Positions 10,804-21,132 of a stretch of DNA of 64,000 nucleotides are shown here, piece by piece. This DNA is from Nematopogon swammerdamellus. Taxonomy: Eukaryota; Arthropoda; Insecta; Lepidoptera; Adelidae. A model generated the notes under the pieces. It made no database searches. It saw nothing but the letters and a program-made list of their open reading frames with translations, and was not told the DNA's origin. The position numbers and the translations under genes are program-made. The stretch's first letter is position 1. The number at the start of each line of letters is the position of its first letter. The stretch is taken from assembly GCA_946902875.1 (NCBI GenBank), contig OX336355.1, positions 15,223,347 through 15,287,346 of the forward strand, in the 5' to 3' direction.

Positions 10804-11221
10804 GTTAGTTCAAATTTTGAATTTGAATTCGTAAGCCAAGCGCGTCGTCGGTCAAAGTGACCTCGACTACCAACCATGGTAAGCCTAATTTACCATACGT
10901 TACCTTTACCTGCCCCAGAGTATGATCGATCGTAAGCTCAGATCGTAAATATTTTACAAAGCAATCAAATCAAGTCGTTTTATTAGTTTTCCGTACGCAG
11001 CTACGTCGGCAAGGATAATTATAAATGCATTCGGTCACGTGTCCGTCTGTCTGTCCTAAACTGTTGAGGTATTTCCATGAACAATTCACCATATTACACA
11101 CACACACAGACTCACCACACAAGGTAGCGGATGAAAACCAGCGCGCAAGAAAATGCCGTGGTCTTTTTTTTTCAATCAAATGTAAAAATAATTTGTAAAT
11201 AAGTAATAACTTACGTACTTG

Positions 11222-11285
11222 CAGCGATCACTCTGCTTACCCCGATTGTCGGGATACAGCGTGTGGTATGTATGTATGTATATAC
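11222..11285 (+). repeat. D repeat, tail
   Basis: The string 'actctgcttaccccgattgt' followed by 'cgggatacagcgtgtgg' and (TATG)n is the 3' end of the D family. Confidence 0.75.
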
Positions 11286-11568
11286 AGAATTGTTTAATGA
11301 AATTTTGAATTATTCTAAGTTTCTCAAAAATTATAATCAAATTGTTAACTATGAAATGACCTCGGAAATGACATAACTTCAGTATTAACCAATGTGAAAG
11401 ACTCCGAAATACAGCAAAGAGGGGCGTAAGTAAGACTACAGGGAGGGAATTGCTCTATGAATTTGGCGGTTAGGTCAACCCGGCCCGTGGCAGTCTCTCG
11501 AGAGGTTAATTAGTTTTAAGGTTTGTTTGTTTTTAATTTAGGTAATTTTAATTTGAAATGTAAGTATA

Positions 11569-11710
11569 ATGCGCGGGACGGATCTCGGCGTGTCGTCGCC
11601 GCAGCGGGAGACCCGCCATGCGCATACACTATACAAGTACGGTGCGGGTTCGAGGGAGAACACTGACGAACCGCTGCAGCGGCGACACGCCGAGATCCGC
11701 CCCGCGCAAT
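11569..11710. mobile_element. Short GC-rich palindromic MITE
   Basis: About 41 bases at each end are inverted copies: left 'gcgcgggacggatctcggcg', right 'cgccgagatccgccccgcgc'. A short non-palindromic centre separates them. The unit is far richer in GC than its AT-rich surroundings. The target duplication is unclear. Confidence 0.7.
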
Positions 11711-11714
11711 AGAT

Positions 11715-12880
11715 GTAGTTTTAATTTCTAAAGTAATATTTTGTTAAAAGCACATTTACCGAAACATCTGTGCATTTTTTTTTTCAAACAATCCCGCGGC
11801 AATCAAACGTCGTATTAACAGGCTAGACAGCCTAGCAACAGTCCGCAAATCTGCTGGCATGACACCTAACTGAGCGTGGTTTCGCGAGAAGAGGTATTTT
11901 TGGCTCTGTCGACTGCCCCATTGGTCTCTCGGCACAGTCACCCATGTTGGTTTACATAAAAAAAAAATCGCCGAAAATATTTAGTTTCACGAAATCTTTG
12001 ATTACTTTTGTGCCAGTATTTCGCGCGAGAACATACCACAAATACCAAAAAAGTCTTTGTCGCGTTCATTCATCGGTTTAAGCCCCATTTATAATAAGTT
12101 GCCAATTTCCAACGCCTTATCAGCGCATCTAAAGCGTCCGTCTAACTAAAGCAAACCTATTTCCCTCCTGCCCCCCGTCAGCGCTTTCCAGCGCTTGCAT
12201 CGCTTGCGAACAAATTCCTCGCGGAGTTTCTCCTTAGAATCAGCGGCCGGAATCTAGCTCTGTATTAAGTGAAATAAATAATGCGGCAGACATAATTGGG
12301 ATAATTTATTTAGTAATAAAGGTGAAATAAAACTATCGATTATGAATGACTCGGCGCGCGACGGACTGTTTCGAGGCGTAGCGTAAGCCACGGCGCGCTG
12401 CCGGGCAGCCAGGTAAACCACATTTTCAAATTAAATCGGTGAACATTCTACGTCTAGGTATTACAATTAAATTAAACAACTCTTTATTTAATAGAAATAT
12501 TATTAGGAAATTAGACAACTCTTATGCGTTCTTGGATCGCAAAACTACTTTTAAACAGTTAATACCTACTTACTTAATGTTCCATAGTTACTTAGAGTTA
12601 ATGAAAGTTACACTTATATGTATTAAAAATATTGTTTATTATTTCATTTACCTATTTATTTTATGGATTTGCAATATACACCTGTAAGTATATAAGTATT
12701 GTAATATGTGTATTATATATATTCATGTGTTAACTATATAAGTAAAACCTTATCCACAACCCCAGACATGATTGATAGAAAATGCCTCTAGGCATTAAGT
12801 TCACCGTTTGTAAACATTTATTTCTGCAATGAAGTATATTATAATCATATTTGCATTATTTATGTATATTTTTATATATA
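11715..12880. other. No gene recognised
   Basis: AT-rich DNA with only short shadow frames. A GC-rich patch near 12350-12415 ends in 'caggtaaac', which resembles a splice donor but has no supporting coding signal. Nothing annotated. Confidence 0.4.
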
Positions 12881-13275
12881 CACCGTGTCCCAAAACTCAA
12901 CGTCAAGCGGGAACCAGGGAGTAGGCCAGTTTATGACTACCCAGGGTAAATTAAGAAAAAAAAATCGGAGTCATTTATTTTTTTAGAAAAAAATTGAACT
13001 GAATATTTTTTTTGTAAAACTACAGGCATTCTGGTTTTCTTTGGGATACTGATCAATAGCAGAGATATTTAGGCTACCAATAATTTTTTTTTAACAATTA
13101 TATTTGCAAATTTGTAGTCGTAGTACCTAAAAATGTCAATTTTCAACGTTTCTAAAAAAAATGCTCATATCATAAAAAACAAAATGACTCCGATTTTTCT
13201 TCTTATTTTTCCCTGGGTAGTCATAAACAGGCCTACTCCCTGGTTCCCGCTTGACGTTGAGTTTTGGGCGACCTG
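12881..13275. mobile_element. Tc1/mariner-type MITE, complete
   Basis: The element starts CACCGTGTCCCAAAACTC after TA (12879-12880) and ends GAGTTTTGGGCGACCTG before TA (13276-13277). The inverted termini run through 'aagcgggaaccagggagtag' and 'ctggttcccgcttgacgtt'. A larger relative at 32898-33991 and a broken left end at 27941 belong to the same family. Its terminus resembles the CAGGGTGTCCCAAAAG end of the autonomous element at 36337-38851. Confidence 0.85.
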
Positions 13276-13650
13276 TATACAATATATAAAATAAACTTGT
13301 GTATAAAATAAAATATAAATAGATAATAGAATGCAGTCTAATACGCTACGGTGTTGTTATAGTTCGCCCCGCGCGCGATCTCGATACCGTTCCGCCGCAT
13401 TTCGCTCGTGGGAATGCTCCTCTCTCAGTCTGATTTACTGCGCCCGCGCCGCCGGGGGATGTCTGTGCCTAGCACTACCGCGACACAATGCGGTCACACG
13501 TGGCGCGCGAGGGAGGCCATCTATATAGGAATGGCGATAGAAAGCTGCGAAGCACACGCACGAACTGAATTAACGGCTAATGCGTTGGGGGCATTTGCGA
13601 GACGGCACTGGTGCCGTTAGTACTGCGAGAGGTCAAAACGTTTAATATTG

Positions 13651-13745
13651 TCAGCGTCGTCGTCGGCAGCTTGGTGGTGCAGCGCGTCGGCGGGTAATCG
13701 CCGAAGTTAAGCAACATCGGACGCGGTCGGAGTTTGGATGGGAAA
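13651..13745 (+). repeat. SINE B head with 5S-rRNA-like segment, fragment
   Basis: The stretch 13698-13742 ('gccgaagttaagcaacatcg', 'cggtcggagtttggatggg') closely follows the internal promoter half of eukaryotic 5S rRNA, from box A to box C. It is preceded by the tRNA-like 'cggcagcttggtggtgcag'. The SINE B body is missing. It is too incomplete for a 5S gene. Confidence 0.7.
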
Positions 13746-13889
13746 AATTTAACCCGTACGAATTAATACCGCCGGCCGATATCAACAACAAAAGGGTACA
13801 GAGCTTATTAAATCTAAAGGAATTAACTTATAAACTGCAATAAATAATTAAACCAAAATAAAAGTTAAATTACTTTACAATCATTTAAG

Positions 13890-14125
13890 GATCCGGGATT
13901 TTAAAATTTTTTAATTAAACTTTTACATAAAGCTTTAAAAAAAAACGCATGCAAATCGGTCCACTTTTTCAGATAATAGATTTTTTGATTACTTAATTAC
14001 TTGATTACCTACTTCATTAGAAACATAGAACCATTCCGATTAAAACCAGCTTTCTAATTTAAAAAAAATCGTATCCAAATCGGTCCATCCGTTTGGGAGC
14101 TACGATGCCACAACAGACACACCCA
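13890..14125 (+). repeat. K repeat, copy 1
   Basis: The pattern 'gcatgcaaatcggtccactt', 'gattacttaattacttgatt' and 'atccaaatcggtccatccgt' recurs at 49490-49690. This is a dispersed AT-rich repeat of unknown class with no coding sequence. Confidence 0.65.
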
Positions 14126-14184
14126 AATTTGGAGGTGCAATCCAAAAGGTGCAATAGATTGAAAATTTGGAGATAATACGTAAC

Positions 14185-14256
14185 GGTCCGGTGGCGTAGT
14201 TGGTTATCGCGTTGGCGGCTCAAGCCAAAGACCCAGGTTCGAATCCTGGCCGGGAT
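14185..14256 (+). other. tRNA-like cloverleaf, copy 1
   Basis: A-box-like 'tggcgtagttgg' and B-box 'ggttcgaatcc' are present. A D-arm GCG/CGC, an anticodon arm TTGGC/GCCAA with a 7-base loop and a T-arm CCAGG/CCTGG can all be drawn. The acceptor stem pairs only partly, and the base before the anticodon is G where U is normal. A T6 run just downstream could stop RNA polymerase III. It is more likely a SINE promoter than a working tRNA gene. Confidence 0.6.
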
Positions 14257-14510
14257 GTATTTTTTCCAATGATTTTCGCTTTGCATTTTTCTAATAAAAA
14301 TATATATAAAGCGAGTACGTGCCTAGTACTAACATATAAACATAGAATACTATTAAAAACCTCACGTTAACTTCTAGTGTCCGATACCAAATACGACTTT
14401 GGTGACGACAGCATAAGGTTCAATATTGAACCGTGCAAGTTGACCGTTCGCAAATATTATGCGACATCATGAAGGTGCAATAGATTGAAAATTTGGAGAT
14501 AATACGTAAC

Positions 14511-14582
14511 GGTCCGGTGGCGTAGTTGGTTATCGCGTTGGCGGCTCAAGCCAAAGACCCAGGTTCGAATCCTGGCCGGGAT
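14511..14582 (+). other. tRNA-like cloverleaf, copy 2
   Basis: Reads the same as the 14185 copy, 326 bp downstream, with the same arms, boxes and T-run. Confidence 0.6.
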
Positions 14583-14674
14583 GTATTTTTTCCAATGATT
14601 TTCGCTTTGCATTTTTCTAATAAAAATATGTATTACGGTTCCAAAGATACGACAGTAGGACAGACATACATAAT

Positions 14675-14795
14675 GTGAAGGTGCACCTAGCCGGCCGACA
14701 TGGCATTAGCAGCCCTCGTAAATATCCGAATGCCCGTGGGCGCCGTCGGAATACACCTCTGCGCGCGCGCCAAATGTCGTGCTTCCCATAAAAAA
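14675..14795 (+). repeat. LINE 3' tail (same family as 54815-55168)
   Basis: The text 'gaaggtgcacctagccggcc', 'gtaaatatccgaatgcccgt' and 'gcttcccataaaa' matches the end of the LINE fragment at 55036-55168. Only the last portion is kept. Confidence 0.7.
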
Positions 14796-14855
14796 AAGAC
14801 AGACAGACGCGTAGTCATAGTAATAGGCTTCCGTTCGGAGTACGGAAACCTAAAA
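14796..14855 (+). repeat. G repeat, 3' end
   Basis: The text 'agacagacagacgcgtagtc' and 'taataggcttccgt...acggaaacctaaaa' is the G terminus, abutting the LINE tail's A-run. Confidence 0.7.
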
Positions 14856-14916
14856 TTGAAAGTTTCCTAAAAAAAAAAATTTACCTCACTTAGTAGTATG
14901 AGGAGTAAATCAAGTG

Positions 14917-15385
14917 GCGGGTGGCAGAGTGGTTTGGGCGTCGGCTTCTCATGCGAGAGGTCCGAGGTTCGAATCCGTTCGGCGTGTACCAATGAGTTTT
15001 CTGCTACTTCACGACTGAATGAGAGGTCGGTCGAAACGGCTATGTAAATAGTTTGTGTTTTCCGTCCAGTTCAGTGTAACCGACACGACCGAAGGGAAGG
15101 GAAGCACTGACGTGGAACCAAGTTTACCCGGTGTTATGGGCTGACATCACGGATGTTGTAGGTGATGTAGCCAACCGTGTCAGTTTATGGAAATAAAACA
15201 AAAACTAGGTGGTAAGCTCAAATTGTAGCCGACTGGGTTGGTGACACCGTACTGTATAGTCTAGTATAGCCAGCAATCCAGGGAAGTCTCCGGTATGGCA
15301 CCTACCTTCTCGGAGTTGATATTGTCTGGTCGGAGCATATGCTTTGGCCCCACCGACTCTGCCACCAGGATTACACAAAAAAATA
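14917..15385 (+). repeat. SINE A with internal SINE B segment
   Basis: The head 'ggtggcagagtggtttgggc' with B box 'gaggttcgaatcc' and the end 'tctccggtatggcacctacc' belong to SINE A. Between 15020 and 15206 the sequence switches to SINE B body ('gaatgagaggtcggtcgaaa' through 'ccaaccgtgtcagttt'), then returns to SINE A at 'ctaggtggtaagctcaaatt'. Insertion of a truncated B copy or template switching could explain this. No clean target duplication is visible. Confidence 0.8.
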
Positions 15386-15642
15386 ATAATTGCAAAGTAA
15401 ACAATTCTTCCGAATGATAACACAACTTCCTTACGCAATCACCGCGAGTGTCATAATGCGAGTGATTGGGAAATCACTCGCATTATGAAAAATGTGATTT
15501 ATCCGCGCAGCTGCGTACGAACAAAGCCCCCTCGAAGCCTCCGCTCCGCATTCCCACATCTATTTACTGCAATGACTTATCGATGTGCTCTGTAGGCTCG
15601 CCACAGAATGCTCCAGGCGAGCAGAGAACACAACACACTTTT

Positions 15643-15684
15643 TAGGTTTCCGTATCCCGTATGGAAGCCTATTACTAAGCCTAC
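15643..15684 (-). repeat. G repeat, end split off by the foldback element
   Basis: The reverse-orientation G terminus ('ttaggtttccgtatcccgta', 'ctattactaagcctac') continues at 18121 with 'gtctgtctgtctgtcc', across the foldback element. Confidence 0.75.
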
Positions 15685-16346
15685 GGCGCACTCTGGGCTG
15701 AGAATCGGCTTCCGAGGTCTTTCGATTTTTTTTTTACGAACTTGAAGATTTCGAAAAACTTTTTATGCAAGTTTATAGGTCTATGTAAGAGAACACTTTA
15801 TATGTAACATAAGTTGCTATCCATTAATCACATATTTTTAAAAAAAATCTTGATTTTTTTTTTGTATGGAGAAGAAAATGTTTAGGTCATTATTTGAAAA
15901 GTCTTAGGAGATCTAGAGTTCTGTTTAGTATAGTGATATGATAAAGTGCACCGTAAGTAGAATCGTTCTGAATAAAAAGTGTAACCGTACGCGTCCATAA
16001 GAAAGAACGGTGTAAGTTTGAATTTTTAAATTTTGATAAAATTTCGATAAATTCATTTCTATATTTTCCAATATTTTTTTTTACATTTCAGCTTCTTTTT
16101 GGTTTGTAATTATCTGTATATATTGTAATATATAAATTATTCAAAAACTATACCACTAAATGATGATAATCTGCTTACATATTAGCTATTAGAAATTTCT
16201 TTTAAAACATTGAAGTTTTAAATATAATATTTATGCAAGCGTGTAGAGCCACGTTAGAGAACGCTTAGTATGTAATAAAATTTGTTACCCGCCAAACACA
16301 TGTTTTTTTTTTATATTTAACTTTTATTTGTACAGAAAGGAAAAGT

Positions 16347-16595
16347 TTGAATTTGAATAGTTTTTGTAAAAAGTTTGTCTCAAATTTGTACACGAAGTGG
16401 AAGAGTGTGAGTTATTCATTCAATAATTTCAAAAGTAAATACGAAACGTGGTTGGAATCCGACATTAAGTGGACAGTATACGTGCAGCTCATCCACCAAG
16501 AAGCAAATCGTAAAGAAGGAGAACCTTTCGTGCCAGAATCGCCAGCAAAGCTGTACTCTTTGAGACTCAGTCAGTGTGACGTTTGGTGCAACTAG
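16347..16595 (+). CDS. Unidentified 82-codon frame inside the foldback element
   Basis: The frame encodes KKFVSNLYTKWKSVSYSFNN, then KYETWLESDIKW and a shorter charged stretch, ending at TAG near 16595. It begins right at the inner edge of the left arm, without a convincing ATG (TTG codons only). Composition and aromatic spacing look more like real protein than random AT-rich sequence, but I recognise no family. It could be an exon or remnant of the element's own protein, or captured host sequence. No signal peptide or membrane segment is apparent. Confidence 0.3.
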   Translation: MNLNSFCKKFVSNLYTKWKSVSYSFNNFKSKYETWLESDIKWTVYVQLIHQEANRKEGEPFVPESPAKLYSLRLSQCDVWCN

Positions 16596-16973
16596 CACCA
16601 GATATCTGCTACAGGAATTCCCGGTGGTAACTGATGAAGCCTGTGCCGTAGCAGGCGAAACGTCGACTTATGTACCTAAGCCACATCCACTATTAATACG
16701 TAACATTAAAAATGAGTATAGATGAATAACAGAGTAAACTTAAAAACATTACTACCATATGAGTCACTAATCTTTGTTTAAAACCTTACAATTTCCAAAA
16801 ATAGAAGATTTATGACTAATATTCTAATTTAGAATATTCCCAAAATTTAAGGTACTTTCCAAAAGACATTAAAATAATATTATGTAACCAAAAATTTGAA
16901 TTTTAGATACACATAAAAACATTAATACGCCATAACTAAACTAATCAAAGTACCCAGATATTGGTTATTAAGG

Positions 16974-17235
16974 TCAGTCAGTCAGTCAGTCAGCGTGTAA
17001 GCGTCCACTGCTGGACATACGCCTCTCCAATTTTCCTCCAGTCCTCCTGGCCTTCAGCGGTACGGAACCACTGCTTTCCGCCGACGTACTTGATGGTGTC
17101 GTCCCAACTGGCGGGTGGTCTTCCCACACTCCGTTTTCCTGTCCACGGCCGCCAGTGTAGGACACGGCTACTCAAACGGTCGTCGTCTCTTCGGCTGACG
17201 TGCCCAGCCCACTTCCACTTGAGCTTAGTTACGCT
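16974..17235 (-). pseudogene. RTE-like LINE 3' end, coding fragment
   Basis: Minus-strand reading gives SSRVLHWRPWTGKRSVGRPP and KQWFRTAEGQEDWRKIGEAY, then VQQWTLTR and a GACT tail ('gtcagtcagtcagtcag' on the plus strand). It is inserted in the interior of the foldback element and 5'-truncated. Confidence 0.85.
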
Positions 17236-18120
17236 GAAGCTTAGTTAAGCTTAGTTACGAGGAGCTTATCACGTTATTAAGGTAAGTTATTAAAATTAAT
17301 TTATTGAATTAAAAAAATATATAAATTCAGACTTACACCGTTCCTTTATATGAACGCATTTGGATACACTTTTCATGGAGTGTGATTCCACTCATATTCT
17401 AGTTTATCACTATAGCAAAAGAACGTCTAGGTCTTGTAAACCTTATGAAAAAATGGTCAAAACCTTTTCCTTTCTGTACAAATAAAAGTTAAATATTAAA
17501 AAAAAAACATGTGTTTGGCGGGTAACAAATTTTATTAAATACTAAGCGTTCTCTAACGTGGCTCTACACGCTTGCATAAATATTATATTTAAAACTTCAA
17601 TGTTTTAAAAGAAATTTCTAATAGCTAATATGTAAGCAGATTATCATCATTTCGTGGTATAGTTTTTGAATAATTTATATATTATAATATATACAGGTAA
17701 TTACAAACCAAAAAGAAGTTGAAATGTAAAAAAAAAGTTATGGAAAATATAGAAATTAATTTATCGAAATTTTATCAAGATTTCAAAATTCAAACTTACG
17801 ACGTTCTTTCTTATGGACGCGTACGGTTGCACTTTTTATTCAGAACGATTCTACTTACGGTGCACTTTATCACTATACTAAACAGAACTCTAGATCTCCT
17901 AAGACTTTTCAAATAATGACCTAAACATTTTCTTCTCCATACAAAAAAAAATTCAAGATTTTTTTTAAAAATATGTGATTAATGGATAGCAACTTATGTT
18001 ACATATAAAGTGTTCTCTTACATAGCCCTATAAACTTGCATAAAAAGTTTTTGGAAATCTACAAGTTCGTAAAAAAAAATCGAAAGACCTCGGAAGCCGA
18101 TTCTCAGCCCAGAGTGCGCC

Positions 18121-18345
18121 GTCTGTCTGTCTGTCCTACTGCTGTATCTTTGGAACCGTAATAGGTAGCCGGTAAAAATTTTCACAGAATATGTGTTATA
18201 AGTTATAACAACTAATAATAAAAAATAGGAAAAGAAAAAAATTAAGGGGGGTTTGTCATACAAGAAACGTGTTTTTTTTTTTCATTGTGTTTTTGTGGTG
18301 CGGAAACCTCGGTGCGCGAGTCCGACTCGCACTTGGTCGGTTTTT
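18121..18345 (-). repeat. G repeat, remainder
   Basis: Continues the G copy from 15643-15684: CTGT runs, 'ggaaccgtaataggtagccg', 'aattttcacagaatatgtgt' and the far end 'gtgcgcgagtccgactcgca' then 'cttggtcggttttt'. This is one of the few copies keeping both ends. Confidence 0.8.
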
Positions 18346-18359
18346 ATATATTTTTTATT

Positions 18360-18655
18360 ATATATTTTTTATGGAAACTGACACGGTTGGCTCAATCACC
18401 ATAATACATCCGTGTTTTCAGCCCATAACACCTTGGTGAACTATGTGCCGTGTCAGTGCTTCCCTTCGGTCGTGCCGGCTACACTGAGCTGGACGGAAAA
18501 CGAGAACTATTTAAATAGCCGTTCAACCGACTTTTCATTTAGTGCGGTGGTACCAACCCGGGCGGGTTAAACCCTAAGGTAAGAAGGGAAGGGACCTACA
18601 GCTTTACATGGAATCGGAACCACGATCAGCCTCCGAACCGTGTCAGTTTCCATAA
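18360..18655 (-). repeat. SINE B, 5'-truncated
   Basis: Shows the B body in reverse: 'gacacggttggctcaatcac', 'gtgcggtggtaccaacccgg' and 'ctacagctttacatggaatc'. The tRNA/5S-like head is absent. Confidence 0.8.
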
Positions 18656-18974
18656 AAAAAAAATGAGGCGCAGGCGCCTGCGCCTGCGTTCTAATATAAT
18701 GCTTTTATTATTTCTCTCTTCCTCACAACGTTGTCGATTCTCGGTCGCTACGGCTCAATACACGCGGCGGTCAAGAGTGATGGACGAGGAGAGCGATACA
18801 ACATCGGTAACGGCGCTTCGAGTGCGATACTAGCGCGCACGGCGCGGCGGCGCGGCGGTGAGGCATTTGGACCAGTCCTTTTGTAGGACCTCCTCAAGTT
18901 TTACCATACTATAAACAGTAACATAGTAAACAGTATAATATAGTTAGTACATAGTATACCATACAGTATATATA

Positions 18975-19180
18975 GTATAGTTTCATTCGCAATTCCCGCA
19001 TGCTACAGAATGTCAATGGGCGTCGTTAGACACCTTTTTAAATTTTTATAGAAGGCGCGACATGTGGCGCGCGGGCCACCCATAAGGTGTCGAACGACGC
19101 CCATGAACATTCGGTGGTACGCGGGGGTTGCGAAAGCCATGCCGGCCTAACAGATGCAGGCGTGGCATGGCTTATGGATG
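18975..19180. repeat. Two LINE tails head to head
   Basis: The left piece 'aatgtcaatgggcgtcgtta' followed by 'gacacc' and the right piece 'ggtgtcgaacgacgcccatg' are inverted copies about 50 bp apart. The right piece continues into 'atgccggcc'. Together they form a large hairpin. This tail family also occurs at 5898-6018 and 53780-53850. Confidence 0.65.
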
Positions 19181-19204
19181 GATCAGCGCTACATGACGCG
19201 CTTT

Positions 19205-19860
19205 CAATAAAAATTGGTTGTCTGTAAAGTTGGTTTACGGACGATAGTTTTACGTGATGATGTCATAAAGTAAATCAGTTCCGGCGGATATTTACCATTT
19301 AAAATTAATTTAAGTACATGATAAAGATGTGATAATAACTAATAAAAAATATGAGAAAATAACGACTATTAATTAAATTTAAAAAAACCTACATAACGCC
19401 ATCTACATGTTCAACGTTGCAACAATTACCTAACTGCTAAATCAAGTATACCGCTGCCTGAAGTATTTAATTTAATATTGACGCTAGATGTGGACGCTAG
19501 ATGTCGCTCCATGAAATTCACATACTGTTGTCACATACTGTTGAGAAAATTTGCAGCGATAAGTAGACGGTCGATAGCCCGCGTGTATAACACGTCTGGT
19601 CAGTGATGGTGGCAGGGACCGCGGGTTCGAGGCTCGCAAAAGACGGAGAAAAATATTTTGTATTTCCTACTATTGTATATGCCTCTCTATCGCGCTCTCG
19701 CTTGCACACACAGGTCTCTATCGCGCTCTCGCTTGCACACACAGGTTTAGATGGAACGTTACACTTCTTCGTGCGTGCAGCCGGTGTTCATCAATTTATA
19801 AGACGTGACATCATCACGTCAAAAACATATAGCCGAAATTTAATCCTCATGTCGCGTGTT
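19205..19860 (+). repeat. L repeat with 30-bp tandem duplication
   Basis: The region runs from 'gttggtttacggacgatagt' to 'gacatcatcacgtcaaaaac'. Its ends share an inverted 'ttttacgtgatgatgtca' motif, suggesting a DNA transposon. A shorter inverted copy is at 32222-32585. At 19686-19746 the block 'tctatcgcgctctcgcttgc' plus 'acacacagg' is duplicated in tandem. No transposase frame is seen. Confidence 0.6.
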
Positions 19861-19865
19861 CACAC

Positions 19866-20275
19866 ATACATACATACGCAAAGTCATGCCTGTTTCACGA
19901 TGGGGTAGACAATAAGATCGCCACGTGCAGCGGGTCCTGTACCCTAATCATGAGATTTAACCTACACCGCGTACTACGCTACGCCGCCGTGTTCTCCGCA
20001 TCATTTTGTATGGAGAAACGGAGCAGCGCCTCTAGTGATAGATTTGCGAACTTCGTTTCTCCATACAAAATGATGCGGAGAACACGGCGGCGGCGTAGCG
20101 TAGTACGCGGTGTAGGTTAAATCTCGTGATTAGGGTACTGACTGATACACCTCGATGCCTCTTCCACACACCAGTCAATGTACATGCTTGTCGGTTTCAG
20201 GTAATACGCACTTGAGCCTATTGAAACGCATGCCCGATCTGGTCTATGGTGACACGTACCGACTGACCCTATCAA
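19866..20275 (-). pseudogene. Non-LTR (L1-tail family) 3' fragment, interrupted by a MITE
   Basis: The CATA-type tail, 'tcatgcctgtttcacgatgg' and 'catgcttgtcggtttcagg' parallel the better copy at 23913-24441. Coding is degraded. The palindromic MITE at 19938-20139 sits inside it. Confidence 0.65.
19938..20139. mobile_element. Palindromic MITE
   Basis: About 85 bp at the left ('taccctaatcatgagattta', 'ccgcgtactacgctacgccg', 'ttgtatggagaaac') is repeated inverted at the right. A loop of about 30 bp separates the arms. The arms are almost identical, which suggests a young or gene-converted copy. Superfamily not assigned. Confidence 0.75.
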
Positions 20276-20439
20276 CTCACATTCGCTTCGTTCTATGGTA
20301 AGTTATTTCAATATGACCGATCGAATTTAGCTCCTATGGCAAAATAAGCAACTCAACTTTTTGTTTAAATTTAAGAATAAATTTGAGAAGAGGTCACCCT
20401 TCAAACTGTACATATTCCGTGCATCCAGGAACCTTGCGG

Positions 20440-20950
20440 CTATTCCCGGCGGGATGGCAAGAGGCCTGACGGCATATCTCTGGTTCCGTGGGCTGAGGGT
20501 AAGTCTTTGATGTGGGATGCCACTTGCGTGGATACGTTAGCCCCTAGTTACATTCAGGGAACCTCTAGGGCAGCCGGGGCTGCCGCGAACAGGGCAGAGG
20601 ACCTCAAACGCAATAAATACGGTGATCTTGCCGACAGTTTTCACTTTGTTGCTTTTGCGGTAGAGACGCTCGGTCCGTGGAGTTCTGGTGCCAGGAGTTT
20701 CCTGAAGAAGCTCGGGAAGCTTCTAGTCGATGTAACTGGTGTCCCGCAATCGAAGGCTTACTTCATCCAACGAGTTAGCCTTGCCATCCAGCGGGGAAAT
20801 GCCGCAAGTGTGCTAGGTACTTTTACCTTAGATTCATTTGATAACTATTTTAATATTGCTTAGTTTGAGTTTTCATTATGTTTTTATAGTTTCTTGTTCA
20901 CTGTATGGCCCTAGTTGGCTGAAATAAAGTTCTTTAAGAAAATAATAACA
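20440..20950 (+). pseudogene. Retroelement C-terminal fragment with WDATCVDTLAPS motif
   Basis: From about 20447 one frame reads RDGKRPDGISLVPWAEGKSL, then MWDATCVDTLAPSYI, later FAVETLGPW and QRVSLAIQRGNAASV, ending at TAG 20863. I recognise this conserved block as one found many times in arthropod genomes in repeat-associated proteins near reverse transcriptases. I cannot name the clade from memory with certainty. Upstream coding is lost beyond about 20440. Downstream there is 'gctgaaataaag' and A-rich sequence, consistent with a retroelement 3' end. The frame is intact over roughly 135 codons, so the copy is fairly young or was recently constrained. Confidence 0.6.
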
Positions 20951-21029
20951 TAAGTCACACGAAAAGATATAATCCAGGAAATCTCATAACTTATACATAT
21001 AGCCATATATAGTCCAATATAAATCGAAT

Positions 21030-21132
21030 TCTCCGGTATGGCACCTGCCTTCTTGGAGGTGATATTGGCTAGTCGGGCATGTGCTTTGACCCCTCTTGCT
21101 CACCTACCCATACCGGATTACATAAAAAAACG
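21030..21132 (+). repeat. SINE A, 3' end
   Basis: The text 'ctccggtatggcacctgcct', 'ggaggtgatattggctagtc' and 'ataccggattacataaaa' is the SINE A terminus. Head and centre are absent. Confidence 0.8.

Larger units (their letters stand above)
14146..14629 (+). repeat. 326-bp tandem unit with tRNA-like sequence (two copies)
   Basis: A block of about 158 bp (14146-14303) is repeated, apparently without change, at 14472-14629, a period of 326 bp. The spacer ('agcgagtacgtgcctagtac', 'tacgactttggtgacgacag') also occurs at 56215-56585, again bounded by a direct repeat. Each unit holds one tRNA-like segment and a T-run. Confidence 0.8.
15685..18120. mobile_element. 2.4-kb foldback element with modular arms
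   Basis: The left arm (15685 to about 16350) and right arm (about 17455 to 18120) are inverted copies of about 0.66 kb, starting ggcgcactctgggctgagaa. Each arm contains repeated modules: 'tatgcaagtttataggtcta'/'gagaacactttatatgtaac' returns as 'tatgcaagcgtgtagagcca'/'gagaacgcttagtatgtaat'. On the right a second 'aaaggaacggtgtaagt' module lies at about 17270-17460. The interior holds an 82-codon frame and an RTE fragment. Long composite arms recall Foldback-type DNA elements. No transposase is recognised and the target duplication is ambiguous. Confidence 0.75.

Noticed and set aside
13331..13620. Two overlapping frames in a GC-rich block
   Set aside because: Long frames arise from GC-rich composition. 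There is no motif, no splice sites and Arg/Ser/Cys-biased translation.
14185..14582. Functional tRNA genes
   Set aside because: Arms can be drawn, but the acceptor stem pairs poorly, U33 is absent and the copies sit within a dispersed repeat. Treated as SINE-type tRNA-like sequence.
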